A stretch of DNA of 64,000 nucleotides from assembly GCF_008830365.1 (NCBI RefSeq), contig NZ_WBKI01000002.1, forward strand, positions 186,001 through 250,000, given 5' to 3'. The stretch comes from Serratia proteamaculans (GTDB lineage Bacteria; Pseudomonadota; Gammaproteobacteria; Enterobacterales; Enterobacteriaceae). The notes under the pieces were generated by a model. The model ran no database searches. It saw only the letters and a program-made list of their open reading frames with translations, and was not told the origin of the DNA. The position numbers were made by a program, and so were the translations under genes. The first letter of the stretch is position 1. Every line of letters starts with the position of its first letter. Shown here in pieces: positions 47,690-57,806 of the stretch.

Positions 47690-49312
47690 ATGAAGTCATC
47701 CTTATTCAGCCGTTATACCTGTCTTGTGTTGAGCCTCTTGCTGACACTGGTGTCATTGGCACTATTGCCGCACCAGCCTTGGTTTTGGCTGCCAACGATC
47801 ATTTTTGGTGGTCTGAGCGCACTGGGTATTTACGATCTGACCCAACAGCGCCACGCTATCTGCCGTAACTACCCGATCATCGGCCGTTTGCGCTTTTTCT
47901 TCGAATTTATCCGCCCGGAAATACGCCAGTATTTATTGGAAGAAGATAACGCGCAGATCCCGTTCTCACGCACCCAACGCACGCTGGTTTATCGTCGGGC
48001 CAAAAACGAGATGGGTGACAAACCGTTCGGCACCCAGTTGGATGTTTATCAAACCGGCTATGAATGCATCGGCCATTCCATGCGCCCAGTGGAGGTGTCC
48101 GACCCGACCAGTTTTCGCGTGGCGATCGGCGGCCCTGGCTGCAGCCAGCCCTACTCCGCCTCTATTTTCAACATCTCCGCCATGAGTTTCGGCGCCCTGT
48201 CGGCCAACGCTATTCGTGCTCTTAACCTGGGTGCAGCGAAAGGCAATTTCTACCACGACACCGGTGAAGGCAGTATTAGTCGCTATCACCGAGAGAACGG
48301 CGGTGACCTGGTGTGGGAACTGGGCAGTGGTTATTTTGGCTGCCGTACCGCCGACGGCCATTTTGATCCACAGCGCTTTGCCGAGCAGGCTAAAAACCCG
48401 CAGGTCAAAATGATTGAAATCAAACTCAGTCAGGGTGCCAAGCCGGGCCATGGCGGCATTCTGCCGGCTAAAAAAGTGGATGCGGAAATTGCCGCGACGC
48501 GCGGCGTCCCAGAAGGGGTCGACTGTATTTCTCCGGCCTCGCACAGTGCCTTCAGCACCCCGGTGGAAATGATGCACTTCATTCAGCAGCTACGCGAACT
48601 CTCCGGCGGAAAACCCGTGGGTTTCAAGCTGTGTATCGGCCACCCATGGGAGTTTGTCGCCATCGTCAAAGCCATGCTGCAAACCCAAATATTGCCGGAC
48701 TTTATCGTGGTGGACGGTAAGGAAGGTGGGACCGGTGCCGCGCCGCTTGAGCTGTCCAACTATATGGGCATGCCGCTGCGCGAAGGATTACTGTTTGTGC
48801 ATAACACCCTGGTCGGCTGCGGGTTGCGTGACAAGGTCAAAGTCGGCGCCAGCGGCAAAATCATCAGCGCCTTCGACATCGCCAGCGTGTTAGTGCTGGG
48901 TGCCGATTGGGTGAACTCCGCACGCGGCTTTATGTTCGCCGTCGGCTGCATTCAGTCACAGAGTTGCCACACCAACCACTGCCCAACCGGTGTTGCCACC
49001 CAAGATCCGCTACGACAAAAAGCACTGGTGGTACCGAACAAAGCGGAGCGCGTTTATCATTTCCACCAGAATACGGTAAAAGCGCTGGCGGAAATGTTGG
49101 CGGCTGCCGGGGTCAGTCGCCCGGAACAGCTGACCTCGCACCATATGCTGCGCCGCATTACCTCAACGGAAATCAAGGTCTATGCCGACATCTATTACTA
49201 CCTGAAACCTGGGGCACTGTTGCAAAAAGAGATTGAAAGCGATTTCTATGCGCGCATGTGGCGTATGGCGACACCCAACAGTTTCGATCAGGCGATCGCC
49301 CTGCCGGTTTAA
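47690..49312 (+). CDS. FMN-binding glutamate synthase family protein
   Basis: 540 aa from the ATG at 47690 (AGGAG at 5-nt spacing). Two N-terminal membrane segments (CLVLSLLLTLVSLALL, PWFWLPTIIFGGLSALGIY) anchor a large domain homologous to the glutamate synthase FMN/TIM-barrel: ISAMSFGALSANAIRALNLGA, DTGEGSISRYHRENGGDLVWELGSGYFG, KLSQGAKPGHGGILPAKKV, VVDGKEGGTGAAP and a Cys cluster GCIQSQSCHTNHCPTGVA for the iron-sulfur centre. No glutaminase domain, so it is not a complete glutamate synthase; the reaction is unknown. It is convergent with betA; the 93-bp gap contains no clear terminator. Confidence 0.88.
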   Translation: MKSSLFSRYTCLVLSLLLTLVSLALLPHQPWFWLPTIIFGGLSALGIYDLTQQRHAICRNYPIIGRLRFFFEFIRPEIRQYLLEEDNAQIPFSRTQRTLVYRRAKNEMGDKPFGTQLDVYQTGYECIGHSMRPVEVSDPTSFRVAIGGPGCSQPYSASIFNISAMSFGALSANAIRALNLGAAKGNFYHDTGEGSISRYHRENGGDLVWELGSGYFGCRTADGHFDPQRFAEQAKNPQVKMIEIKLSQGAKPGHGGILPAKKVDAEIAATRGVPEGVDCISPASHSAFSTPVEMMHFIQQLRELSGGKPVGFKLCIGHPWEFVAIVKAMLQTQILPDFIVVDGKEGGTGAAPLELSNYMGMPLREGLLFVHNTLVGCGLRDKVKVGASGKIISAFDIASVLVLGADWVNSARGFMFAVGCIQSQSCHTNHCPTGVATQDPLRQKALVVPNKAERVYHFHQNTVKALAEMLAAAGVSRPEQLTSHHMLRRITSTEIKVYADIYYYLKPGALLQKEIESDFYARMWRMATPNSFDQAIALPV

Positions 49313-49405
49313 TCGGTGGATTGTCCCCTCGCCTCAGGGAAGGACTTTGGAGAGGGGTTGCTTGCTACGGCAGCCTTACCCCTTAACGGCGAGAGGACAT
49401 GTGGG

Positions 49406-51073
49406 TTACGCCTTGCGCGCCGGGGCGTCACCAGCCACATAATATTCGGCGGTGCTGCGCGGCAGCGGCGTGCGCTGGCGGATACGATCGGCTATTTTCT
49501 CGGCGATCATGATGGTGGTAGCATTCAGGTTACCGGTAATGATCAACGGCATAATGGAGGCGTCCACCACCCGCAGCCCTTCCATGCCGTGCACCCGGCC
49601 CTGCCCATCAACCACCGCCATCTCGTCTTCACCCATTTTGCATGAGCAGGAAGGATGGAATGCGGTTTCGGCATGCTCACGCACAAAAGCATCCAACTGT
49701 TCGTCGGTCTGGACTTCCGGCCCAGGACTGATTTCACGCCCCCGGTACTCATCCAGCGCTGGCTGCGCCATGATTTCACGCGTGATGCGAATGGCATCGC
49801 GGAACTCTTGCCAGTCCTGCTCTGTCGCCATGTAGTTGAACAGAATGCTCGGGTGCTGGCGCGGATCTTTGGATTTCACCTGCACCCGACCGCGGCTCGG
49901 CGAGCGCATCGAACCGACGTGAGCCTGAAAACCGTGCTCTTTCACCGCATTGCTGCCGTTGTAGTTAATCGCCACCGGCAGGAAATGATACTGAATGTTC
50001 GGCCAGGCGAACTCTTCCCGGCTGCGGATAAAGCCACCGGCTTCAAACTGGTTGCTGGCGCCAATGCCGCTGCCGTTGAAAAGCCATTCCGCGCCAATTT
50101 TTGGCTGGTTAAACCATTGCAGCGCCGGGTATAACGAGACCGGTTTTTTACAGGCGTACTGCAAGTACATTTCCAGGTGGTCCTGCAGGTTCTCACCCAC
50201 GCCCGGCAGATCGTGCACCAGCTCAATGTCCAGACGGTTCAGCAGCGAGGCAGGTCCCACGCCGGAACGTTGCAGGATCTGCGGTGACGCGATCGCCCCT
50301 GCGCACAGCAACACTTCCCGGCGCGCACGCGCACTGGTGATCTCCTTGGCCTCACCCTGCAAGTAATCAACACCCACCGCCCGCTTGCCGTCGAAACGGA
50401 TGCGGTCGGTCAGCGCATGGGTCACAATCTTCAAATTAGGGCGGGAACGCGCCTGATCCAGATAACCACGGGCGGTGCTGGCACGACGACCTTTCGGCGT
50501 GACGGTACGATCCATCGGGCCGAAGCCTTCCTGCTGGTAACCATTAAGATCATCGGTACGCGGATAACCCGCCTGCACGCCAGCCTCCACCATCGCGTGG
50601 AATAACTCGTTATTACCGGCCTTCGGCGTAGTTACGCTGACCGGGCCCTCGCCGCCGTGGAAATCATTCGGGCCGATGTCGCGGGTTTCCGCCTTGCGGA
50701 AATACGGCAGACAATCCAGGTAGCTCCAGTCTTCCAGACCCGGTGCCTTCGCCCAATTGTCGAAATCCATCGCGTTACCGCGGATGTAGCACATGCCATT
50801 AATTAGCGATGAACCGCCCAGTCCCTTACCACGGCCACATTCCATGCGACGATTGTCCATGTGTGGCTCAGGATCGGTTTCATAGGCCCAGTTGTAACGG
50901 CGACCCTGCAGCGGGAATGCCAACGCAGCGGGCATCTGAGTGCGAAAATCCATCCGATAGTCCGGGCCGCCGGCTTCCAGCAGCAGCACGCTGACGTCAG
51001 CGTCTTCGGTTAAACGGGTGGCTAATACGTTACCGGCCGAGCCGGCCCCGATAATGATGTAATCGTATTCCAT
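49406..51073 (-). CDS. betA: Choline dehydrogenase BetA
   Basis: FAD-dependent GMC oxidoreductase oxidising choline to betaine aldehyde at the membrane. 555 aa from ATG at the complement of 51071-51073 (AAGGAG, 7-nt spacing). FAD motif [22 protein letters not shown] signatures [20 protein letters not shown] and [16 protein letters not shown], and C-terminal [17 protein letters not shown] with [25 protein letters not shown] are present. Last in betIBA; an imperfect palindromic repeat lies between it and betB. Confidence 0.96.
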   Translation of the reverse strand: MEYDYIIIGAGSAGNVLATRLTEDADVSVLLLEAGGPDYRMDFRTQMPAALAFPLQGRRYNWAYETDPEPHMDNRRMECGRGKGLGGSSLINGMCYIRGNAMDFDNWAKAPGLEDWSYLDCLPYFRKAETRDIGPNDFHGGEGPVSVTTPKAGNNELFHAMVEAGVQAGYPRTDDLNGYQQEGFGPMDRTVTPKGRRASTARGYLDQARSRPNLKIVTHALTDRIRFDGKRAVGVDYLQGEAKEITSARARREVLLCAGAIASPQILQRSGVGPASLLNRLDIELVHDLPGVGENLQDHLEMYLQYACKKPVSLYPALQWFNQPKIGAEWLFNGSGIGASNQFEAGGFIRSREEFAWPNIQYHFLPVAINYNGSNAVKEHGFQAHVGSMRSPSRGRVQVKSKDPRQHPSILFNYMATEQDWQEFRDAIRITREIMAQPALDEYRGREISPGPEVQTDEQLDAFVREHAETAFHPSCSCKMGEDEMAVVDGQGRVHGMEGLRVVDASIMPLIITGNLNATTIMIAEKIADRIRQRTPLPRSTAEYYVAGDAPARKA

Positions 51074-51098
51074 CGATATCTCCTTATCCCCTTCGTCT

Positions 51099-51197
51099 TT
51101 CAAGCCACAGCGTTGTTGGCTGCATGCGCTCACCCCAGTCACTTACTTAAGTAAGCTCCTGGGGACTCCCGCACTTGCCGCCTAGCTGTGACTTGAA
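51099..51197. repeat. Nested palindromic intergenic repeat between betB and betA
   Basis: About 99 bp that folds on itself: outer arms TTCAAGCCACAGC (51099-51111) and GCTGTGACTTGAA (51185-51197) differ by one base; inner CCCCAG (51133-51138) pairs with CTGGGG (51159-51164) around the perfect CTTACTTAAGTAAG (51142-51155). Sequences of this type recur between genes in Serratia and related genomes as I remember them; no second copy is visible in this window. In the transcript it would form a large hairpin. Confidence 0.75.
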
Positions 51198-51270
51198 ATC
51201 CATTGGGTGTATATTTTTATGATTAATAGCTTAGGATGCCCGGACAAGCATTTAATCGATAATGGGGTGT

Positions 51271-52743
51271 TTAAAAGATGGAAATATATTCACCCAGCTC
51301 GACCTGAATCGACTTAATTTGGGTGTAGTGTTCCAGCGTACCGAGGCCATTCTCGCGACCGACGCCAGACTGCTTGTAGCCGCCAACCGGCATTTCCGCC
51401 GCCGACTCGCCCCAGGTGTTAATCCAGCAGATGCCGGCTTCCAGTTGGTGGATCACCCGGTGGGCGCGGGTCAGATCGTTAGTGACAACCCCGGCAGCCA
51501 GGCCAAAGGCAGTATCGTTGGCGCGACGTATCACTTCTTCTTCGCTGTGATAGCTGAGGATGCTCATGACCGGCCCGAAGATCTCTTCTCGCACGATTTC
51601 CATCTCGTCACGGCAATCGCTAAATACCGTCGGGGCCACATAAGCGCCCTTGGAAAATTCACCGGCCGTCACACGCTCGCCGCCGCACAGCAGACGCGCG
51701 CCGCTGTTCTTACCACTTTCGATAAAGCGCAGCACCGACTCCATGTGCGCGAAGCTGACCAGCGGGCCAAAATTGGTTTGCGGATCGGTAGGATCACCCA
51801 GACGAATGCGGTTTACCCGTTCGAGAATTTTGGCTTCGAATTGCGCCTGCAGCGCTGCCGGTACAAACACGCGGGTACCGTTGGTACACACCTGGCCGGA
51901 GCTGTAGAAATTGGCCATCATGGCAATATCGGCGGCGCGATCCAAGTCGGCGTCATCAAAGATGATCAGCGGCGATTTACCGCCCAGTTCCATGGTGACT
52001 TCTTTCAGCGTCGAGCCGGAGGCGTTAGCCATCACTTTTTTGCCGGTTTTCACGCCGCCGGTGAACGACACCTTGGCGATGCCCGGATGATCGGTCAGGT
52101 ACTGACCGACTTCTGCACCACTGCCGGTGACCACATTGAACACGCCGTCCGGCAGGCCGGCTTCGGTGTAGATCTCGGCCAGCTTCAGCGCCGTCAAAGA
52201 AGTCACTTCGCTCGGTTTGAAGATCATGGCATTGCCCGCGGCCAGCGCTGGCGCAGATTTCCACAAGGCAATTTGAATCGGGTAGTTCCAGGCACCGATA
52301 CCGGCCACCACGCCCAGCGGCTCTCGGCGGGTATAAACAAAAGAAGTGTCGCGCAGCGGGATCTGCTGCCCTTCGATAGCCGGGATAAGGCCAGCGTAAT
52401 ATTCCAGCACGTCGGCACCGGTGACAATATCTACCGCCATGGTTTCCGACATCGCCTTGCCGGTATCCAGCGTTTCCAGCGCGGCCAGTTCGTCGTTGCA
52501 CTCACGCAGAATATCCACCGCACGACGCAGGATACGAGAACGTGCCATCGCCGTCATCGCCGCCCATACCTTCTGTCCACTGGCTGCGCTGGCAACCGCA
52601 CGGTTGACGTCTTCAGCGCTGGCGGACTGGATCTCGGCAAGCACTTCGCCATTCGCCGGGTTCACTGCGTTGAAGGTTTTTCCATCGGTACTGTCTACAT
52701 AGGCACCATTAATATAGAGCTTCTGTAAGCCAAAACGGGACAT
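51271..52743 (-). CDS. betB: Betaine aldehyde dehydrogenase BetB
   Basis: NAD(P)-dependent oxidation of betaine aldehyde to glycine betaine, an osmoprotectant. 490 aa. ALDH motifs are visible: [34 protein letters not shown], catalytic Glu in [12 protein letters not shown], and catalytic Cys in [15 protein letters not shown]-terminal [17 protein letters not shown] matches the family. Middle gene of betIBA. Confidence 0.96.
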   Translation of the reverse strand: MSRFGLQKLYINGAYVDSTDGKTFNAVNPANGEVLAEIQSASAEDVNRAVASAASGQKVWAAMTAMARSRILRRAVDILRECNDELAALETLDTGKAMSETMAVDIVTGADVLEYYAGLIPAIEGQQIPLRDTSFVYTRREPLGVVAGIGAWNYPIQIALWKSAPALAAGNAMIFKPSEVTSLTALKLAEIYTEAGLPDGVFNVVTGSGAEVGQYLTDHPGIAKVSFTGGVKTGKKVMANASGSTLKEVTMELGGKSPLIIFDDADLDRAADIAMMANFYSSGQVCTNGTRVFVPAALQAQFEAKILERVNRIRLGDPTDPQTNFGPLVSFAHMESVLRFIESGKNSGARLLCGGERVTAGEFSKGAYVAPTVFSDCRDEMEIVREEIFGPVMSILSYHSEEEVIRRANDTAFGLAAGVVTNDLTRAHRVIHQLEAGICWINTWGESAAEMPVGGYKQSGVGRENGLGTLEHYTQIKSIQVELGEYISIF

Positions 52744-52763
52744 AGGTTCTCCTTGGGTTGTCC

Positions 52764-53360
52764 TCAGGGTGGCGTGTGCCCCCGGAGTTGAAACGTAATG
52801 TAATCGGTAGTGAGCGCAATCGCCTGTGCCTGATTAAACGCCGCACCGCGCAACGCGCTGCGTAACCACAGACCGTCAATCAATGCCGCCAGCCCTTTGG
52901 CCGCCAGCCGTGCCTGCGTCTTCGGCAGTTCGCGGCTAAATTCAGCACACAGGTTGGAATACAAACGACGACCGTTCACCTGTTGCAACCGGTTAAGCTG
53001 CGGTTGGTGCAGACTGCTGGCCCAAAAAGCCAACCAGGTTTTCATCGCCGCGCTGTTGATCTGACTGTCGTCGAAGTTACCGGCGACGATCGCCTGCAGC
53101 CGTGATGCCGGGCTGTGGTCGCTCAACGCCTGTAACCGCAGCTTCACCGCCTCGCCCAAATGGCTAATCAAATAGCGCATTGTGGCTTCCAGCAGGCCGT
53201 TCTTATCCTTGAAATAGTGGCTGATAATGCCGTTGGAAACGCCCGCCCGTCGCGCTATCTGCACAATAGTGGCGTCATGCATTCCAACTTCATTGACTGC
53301 GGCCAGCGTGGCATCTATCAACTGCTGCCTTCTGATCGGCTGCATTCCTACCTTTGGCAT
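52764..53360 (-). CDS. betI: Choline-responsive repressor BetI
   Basis: 198-aa TetR-family repressor of the bet genes, relieved by choline. Start is the ATG at the complement of 53358-53360 ([15 protein letters not shown]), matching the family; longer upstream frame is not conserved. The HTH is [44 protein letters not shown]. First gene of betIBA, 20 bp before betB; divergent from betT with a palindromic operator between. Confidence 0.95.
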   Translation of the reverse strand: MPKVGMQPIRRQQLIDATLAAVNEVGMHDATIVQIARRAGVSNGIISHYFKDKNGLLEATMRYLISHLGEAVKLRLQALSDHSPASRLQAIVAGNFDDSQINSAAMKTWLAFWASSLHQPQLNRLQQVNGRRLYSNLCAEFSRELPKTQARLAAKGLAALIDGLWLRSALRGAAFNQAQAIALTTDYITFQLRGHTPP

Positions 53361-53467
53361 AATTCGACTCTCACAAAACCGACTTCGGCCTCGTCTCAGC
53401 GGCGGGATTTCACCGTCTTTCCGCCTGCTGAACTTGGTCTTCATGGCAACTATTAAACTTTTTTTTG

Positions 53468-53481
53468 ATTGAACGTTCAAT
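53468..53481. promoter_or_regulatory. BetI operator
   Basis: ATTGAACGTTCAAT is a perfect 14-bp palindrome in the betI-betT divergent region and fits the known BetI operator core. The remaining 414-bp region (53361-53774) should contain both promoters; no other site was recognised. Confidence 0.8.
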
Positions 53482-53774
53482 AAAAATTGCATATATTTTA
53501 TTACCGCTTGGTTACAAATATGTACTTTTCGGTTGTGGAACTGGCTGATTTTCGTGAGGTATTTAACGAATCTGACCAAAATCAGTGTCTGTAAGCGGTT
53601 CCCACCACGAAACGATTTCCCGTTTCGTTAACAAACAAAGCGGCAACTTTTGGCAAGCAGAACAGCAATTGCCGCGGCGTTTTTATCCGCACTGTTTCCG
53701 GGCGACACCTGAGTGTCGTTCAGGCTGGTGTGTGGGCACGATTTTACTCAGTTGTTAAAAAACAGAGGAAGACG

Positions 53775-55814
53775 ATGACAACACGCGAAACCTCCTCAAA
53801 ACCACAAAAGGATGGCCTTAATCCTGTGGTTTTCTTCACCTCCGCGGGGCTGATCCTGGCCTTCTCGCTGATGACTATCTTTTTTACCGATTTCTCCGGG
53901 CGATGGATCACCCGCACCCTGAATTGGGTTTCTACCACCTTCGGCTGGTACTATCTGCTGGCCGCTACCCTGTACATCGTATTTGTGGTGTTTATCGCCG
54001 CTTCACGCTTTGGTTCAATCAAGCTCGGGCCTGAACAATCAAAACCCGAATTCAGCCTGATGAGCTGGGCAGCGATGCTGTTTGCCGCCGGTATCGGCAT
54101 CGATCTGATGTTCTTCTCGGTCGCCGAACCGGTGACACAATATATGATGCCGCCGGAAGGCCAGGGCCAGACGCTGGAAGCCGCACGCCAGGCGATGGTC
54201 TGGACGCTGTTCCACTACGGGCTGACCGGTTGGTCGATGTATGCGCTGATGGGCATCGCTCTTGGCTACTTCAGCTACCGCTATAACCTGCCGCTGACCA
54301 TCCGTTCGGCGCTGTACCCGATCTTCGGTAAGCGCATCAACGGCCCGATCGGCCACAGCGTTGATATTGCTGCGGTACTGGGCACCATCTTCGGTATCGC
54401 CACCACGCTCGGCATTGGCGTGGTGCAGTTGAACTACGGGCTGAAAGTCCTGTTCCACATACCGGAAAACCTGACAGTTCAGGCCGCGTTGATCCTGCTG
54501 TCGGTGATCATGGCCACTATTTCGGTGACCTCCGGCGTCAACAAGGGCATCCGTATTCTTTCCGAGCTCAACGTGCTGCTGGCTCTGGGGCTGATCCTGT
54601 TCGTGCTGTTCTTCGGCGATACCGAGTTCCTGCTTAATGCGCTGGTGCTCAACGTCGGCGATTACGTCAACCGCTTCATGGGTATGACGCTTAACAGCTT
54701 CGCCTTCGATCGTCCGGTAGAGTGGATGAACAACTGGACCCTGTTCTTCTGGGCCTGGTGGGTAGCCTGGGCACCCTTTGTCGGCCTGTTCCTGGCGCGA
54801 ATTTCACGCGGGCGTACCATCCGCCAGTTTGTGGTCGGCACGCTGATTATTCCTTTCGTGTTTACTCTGCTGTGGCTGTCGATCTTCGGTAACAGCGCGC
54901 TGTACCAGATTATTCACGGCAACGCTGCCTTTGCGCAGGAAGTGATGCAGTACCCGGAACGCGGTTTCTACAGCCTGCTGGCGCAGTACCCGGGCTTTAC
55001 CTTCAGCGCCTCGGTGGCGACTATCACTGGCCTGCTGTTTTACGTCACCTCGGCGGACTCCGGTTCGCTGGTGCTGGGTAACTTCACCTCGCGCCTGAGC
55101 GACATCAACAATGATGCCCCCAACTGGCTGCGTATTTTCTGGTCGGTAGCGATTGGCCTGCTGACCATAGGTATGTTGATGACCGACGGCGTGCCCGCGC
55201 TGCAAAAAACCACGGTGATCATGGGCCTGCCGTTCAGCTTTGTGATCTTCTTTGTGATGGCCGGGCTGTATAAATCGCTGCGGGTAGAGGATTACCGCAA
55301 GGCCAGCGCCCTGAATACGACTGCACCGATGCCGGTGTCCAGCAATGACGTGTTGAACTGGAAACAGCGCCTGTCACGGGTGATGAATTATCCGGGTACC
55401 CAATACACGCAGAAAATGATGGATACCCGCTGCCGGCCGGCGATGCAGGAAGTGGCGCGTGAGCTGGAATTGCGCGGTGCCAAAGTGGAGTTCAGTGAGG
55501 TGCCACCAACCGAAGATGAGCGTTTAAACCATCTGGAGTTGCTGGTGCATTTGGGTGAAGAGCAGAACTTTACCTACCAAATCTGGCCACAACGTTACTC
55601 CGTGCCGGGCTTTACCTATCGCGCCCGCTCCGGTAAATCTCACTACTACCGGTTGGAAACCTTCCTGATGGAAGGCACCCAGGGCAATGACCTGATGGAC
55701 TACAGCAAGGAACAGGTGATCGGCGATATCCTCGATCAGTACGAAAAACACCTGAACTTTGTGCACATCCACCGCGAGGCGCCGGGGAATACCCTGACCT
55801 TCCCGGATATGTAA
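53775..55814 (+). CDS. betT: High-affinity choline transporter BetT
   Basis: 679-aa BCCT-family, proton-coupled choline importer, close to the 677-aa E. coli protein. Start ATG at 53775 with GAGGAA upstream. Twelve membrane helices include FAAGIGIDLMFFSVAEPVTQYM and the BCCT core WTLFFWAWWVAWAPFVGLFLARISRGRTIRQFV. The cytoplasmic C-terminal 180 residues, needed for osmotic sensing in the family, are complete (ending LTFPDM). Divergent from betIBA. Confidence 0.96.
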   Translation: MTTRETSSKPQKDGLNPVVFFTSAGLILAFSLMTIFFTDFSGRWITRTLNWVSTTFGWYYLLAATLYIVFVVFIAASRFGSIKLGPEQSKPEFSLMSWAAMLFAAGIGIDLMFFSVAEPVTQYMMPPEGQGQTLEAARQAMVWTLFHYGLTGWSMYALMGIALGYFSYRYNLPLTIRSALYPIFGKRINGPIGHSVDIAAVLGTIFGIATTLGIGVVQLNYGLKVLFHIPENLTVQAALILLSVIMATISVTSGVNKGIRILSELNVLLALGLILFVLFFGDTEFLLNALVLNVGDYVNRFMGMTLNSFAFDRPVEWMNNWTLFFWAWWVAWAPFVGLFLARISRGRTIRQFVVGTLIIPFVFTLLWLSIFGNSALYQIIHGNAAFAQEVMQYPERGFYSLLAQYPGFTFSASVATITGLLFYVTSADSGSLVLGNFTSRLSDINNDAPNWLRIFWSVAIGLLTIGMLMTDGVPALQKTTVIMGLPFSFVIFFVMAGLYKSLRVEDYRKASALNTTAPMPVSSNDVLNWKQRLSRVMNYPGTQYTQKMMDTRCRPAMQEVARELELRGAKVEFSEVPPTEDERLNHLELLVHLGEEQNFTYQIWPQRYSVPGFTYRARSGKSHYYRLETFLMEGTQGNDLMDYSKEQVIGDILDQYEKHLNFVHIHREAPGNTLTFPDM

Positions 55815-55825
55815 GCGTTAAAATG

Positions 55826-55857
55826 CCTAAGGCCACATCACGTGGCCTTAGGTTTTC
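55826..55857 (+). terminator. Terminator of betT
   Basis: CCTAAGGCCAC-ATCAC-GTGGCCTTAGG, an 11-bp perfect stem, followed by TTTT. Confidence 0.88.
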
Positions 55858-55880
55858 AGGCTAACCTGAGTCTGCAGCAC

Positions 55881-56186
55881 TTATTTCGCCATGCTGTCTT
55901 TTTTCATTTCATCTTTTTTCATGCCGTCTTTGGCCATACTGTCTTTCTTCATGCCGTCGTGTTTCATCGCATCTTTACTCATACTGTCCTTCTTCATGCA
56001 ATCCTTGCTCATGCAGTCTTTCTTCATGGCGTCTTTTTTCATGCCATCTTTAGCCATGCCGTCATGAGACATCTGGCCCATGTTGTCCTTTTTCATCGCG
56101 TCTTTGCTCATGCTGTCTGCCGCATTGGCAGCGACAGAACCCAACATCAACGCGCTACACATCATCACTGCGAATAACTTTTTCAT
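55881..56186 (-). CDS. Methionine-rich pentapeptide MXKDX repeat protein
   Basis: 101 aa. Signal peptide MKKLFAVMMCSALMLGSVAANA directs it to the periplasm. The mature part consists almost wholly of pentapeptide repeats of the type KKDxM / SKDxM (for example KKDAM-KKDCM-SKDCM), about 16 Met in 79 residues, with two Cys. This is the MXKDX repeat family, whose function is not established. Start is the ATG at the complement of 56184-56186; six extra upstream residues are unlikely. It lies 60 bp downstream of a YedY/MsrP-like gene on the same strand. Met-rich periplasmic peptides next to methionine-sulfoxide reductases act as oxidant sinks elsewhere, which is a reasonable hypothesis here. Confidence 0.88.
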   Translation of the reverse strand: MKKLFAVMMCSALMLGSVAANAADSMSKDAMKKDNMGQMSHDGMAKDGMKKDAMKKDCMSKDCMKKDSMSKDAMKHDGMKKDSMAKDGMKKDEMKKDSMAK

Positions 56187-56245
56187 GGTATTTCCTTCTC
56201 TCATTTAAAAAGCACCTGTGTGCCGGGGGATAGTTGCGGCCTTCG

Positions 56246-57034
56246 TTAGCTGCCGCCAAACCAGTTGTAACCTTGATCTTCCCAGTAACCGCCGGGAAAA
56301 CGGTTGGTGACTTCAATCACCTGAATGTGTTTCGGATTCTTGTAGCCGAGCTTGGTCGGCATGCGCAGCTTCATCGGGTAGCCGTATTTACGTGGCAGGA
56401 TCTGGCCGTCGTAAGTCAGCGCCATAATGGTTTGTGGATGCAGCGCCGTGGCCATATCGATGCTGGTGTAGTAATCGTCGGCGCATTTGAAACTGACATA
56501 TTTGGCGCTCAGGTCCGCACCGATCGCCTGGAGAAATTCCGCGAACGGCACCCCGCCCCACTTGCCGATCGCACTCCAACCCTCTACGCAGATATGGCGC
56601 GTCACCTGACTGATTTGCGTCATCTTGTGCAATTGCGGCAGCGTCCAGGGCTGCTTATTCAGCACCAGTCCGCTGACTTCCAGCCGATAGTCGTCGCCAT
56701 TAATATCCGGTGCCTGTTCCTCGGCATAAAACGCATTGAACGGGAACGGACGGGTGATCATCGATTCGGGGTACACCGGTGCCAGATGGTCGGCATTGAA
56801 CAGCCAGCCCTGTACCCGATCGTTAAACCGCGAGATGCGGTTCAGCGCCTGTTCCACATTGGCGTTGTCGCTGATGTCACAACCGGTGAGCATCGCAATA
56901 CCGCCCAGCGTCAGCCCGTTGCGCAGGAAGCGCCGCCGCGAAGAAGACTCCAGTTGGCGTGCCAGCAATTGCTGCGCCTCCCTGACGATCTCCCACCCTT
57001 CGCTCAGGTTGATCGGCTGTTTATCTGCTTTCAT
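56246..57034 (-). CDS. YedY/MsrP-like molybdopterin oxidoreductase
   Basis: 262 aa from ATG at the complement of 57032-57034 (AAGGAG, 7-nt spacing). Sulfite-oxidase-fold molybdoenzyme: the molybdenum-binding Cys is in VTRHICVEGWSAIGKWGGVPF, followed by FKCADDYYTSIDMATAL and LPRKYGYPMKLRMPTKLGYKNPKHI. A twin-arginine motif SSRRRFLRNG (about 32-41) precedes a hydrophobic run ending LTGC, so Tat export with possible lipidation or anchoring. Divergent in detail from E. coli MsrP, and its partner is a different cytochrome type, so the substrate is uncertain. Its start overlaps the stop region of the cytochrome gene by a few bases of spacing (10 bp). Confidence 0.88.
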   Translation of the reverse strand: MKADKQPINLSEGWEIVREAQQLLARQLESSSRRRFLRNGLTLGGIAMLTGCDISDNANVEQALNRISRFNDRVQGWLFNADHLAPVYPESMITRPFPFNAFYAEEQAPDINGDDYRLEVSGLVLNKQPWTLPQLHKMTQISQVTRHICVEGWSAIGKWGGVPFAEFLQAIGADLSAKYVSFKCADDYYTSIDMATALHPQTIMALTYDGQILPRKYGYPMKLRMPTKLGYKNPKHIQVIEVTNRFPGGYWEDQGYNWFGGS

Positions 57035-57044
57035 CGGGCTCTCC

Positions 57045-57656
57045 TTAACGTCCACGCAGCATGGCCAACAACGTGCGTGGCACCAGCGCTACCATCACCA
57101 GATGCACCACCACAAACCCCACCAGCGCCGACATGGCAAAAAAGTGGATATAGCGTGCCGCGTCATAGCCACCGAGCAGCTCACGCAGCAGCGGAAATTG
57201 CACCGACTTCCACAGCACCAGGCCGGAAAGCACCATCACCACGCCCGCCACCATCACAAACAGGTAGGCTGCCCGCTGCACCATGTTGTAATGGCGTAAA
57301 TCGTTATGGCCGAGCTTGCCCCGCAGCGCTGCCAGCAAATCGCCGAGTAAGGCTTTCGGGCTGAGCGGCCAGAATTTGCGTTTCAGCCGGCCACTGAAAA
57401 TATTAATCAGCAGATAACACAGACCGTTAATGCCAAACAGCCACATGCCGGCAAAGTGCCACTGCAACGCGCCGCCCAACCAACCGCCCAGCGTCAGCTC
57501 ATTGATAAAACTGAAGTTAAACAACGGCGAAGCGTTATAGATGCGCCAGCCGCTGGCCACCATGATCAACATCGCCAGCGCATTCAGCCAGTGCGTTAGG
57601 CGCAGCCACAGCGGATGGATCAGCACCGGTTTTTCCGGCGTAATGGACATGGCCAT
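57045..57656 (-). CDS. Cytochrome b membrane subunit
   Basis: 203 aa from ATG at the complement of 57654-57656 (AGGAG upstream). Four membrane helices with His residues suited to b-heme ligation: HPLWLRLTHWLNALAMLIM, LQWHFAGMWLFGINGLCYLL, AAYLFVMVAGVVMVLSGLVLW, YIHFFAMSALVGFVVVHLVMV. It belongs to the b561/hydrogenase-cytochrome b type and not to MsrQ. First gene of a three-gene cluster, it probably feeds electrons from quinol to the molybdoenzyme. Confidence 0.88.
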   Translation of the reverse strand: MAMSITPEKPVLIHPLWLRLTHWLNALAMLIMVASGWRIYNASPLFNFSFINELTLGGWLGGALQWHFAGMWLFGINGLCYLLINIFSGRLKRKFWPLSPKALLGDLLAALRGKLGHNDLRHYNMVQRAAYLFVMVAGVVMVLSGLVLWKSVQFPLLRELLGGYDAARYIHFFAMSALVGFVVVHLVMVALVPRTLLAMLRGR

Positions 57657-57806
57657 GGGGCTCTCCTGAGGGTGGCGGTTTCGATGTGCTGAGTATCCGC
57701 CTGATTTGTTCCCCAAGACCTCACGCAAAGTTAAATAAAATGTGATAACTCCGGCTGCGTCGCTTGTGTAGACTTCAATCAGGTCTGGCAATCAGCGGTG
57801 AGAAGA

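Noticed and set aside
51262-52728. 488-codon plus-strand frame opposite betB
   Set aside because: Antisense shadow of a highly conserved aldehyde dehydrogenase; no recognisable protein features.
56234-57364. 376-codon plus-strand frame opposite the molybdoenzyme and cytochrome b genes
   Set aside because: Antisense to two genes with clear cofactor motifs and ribosome-binding sites.
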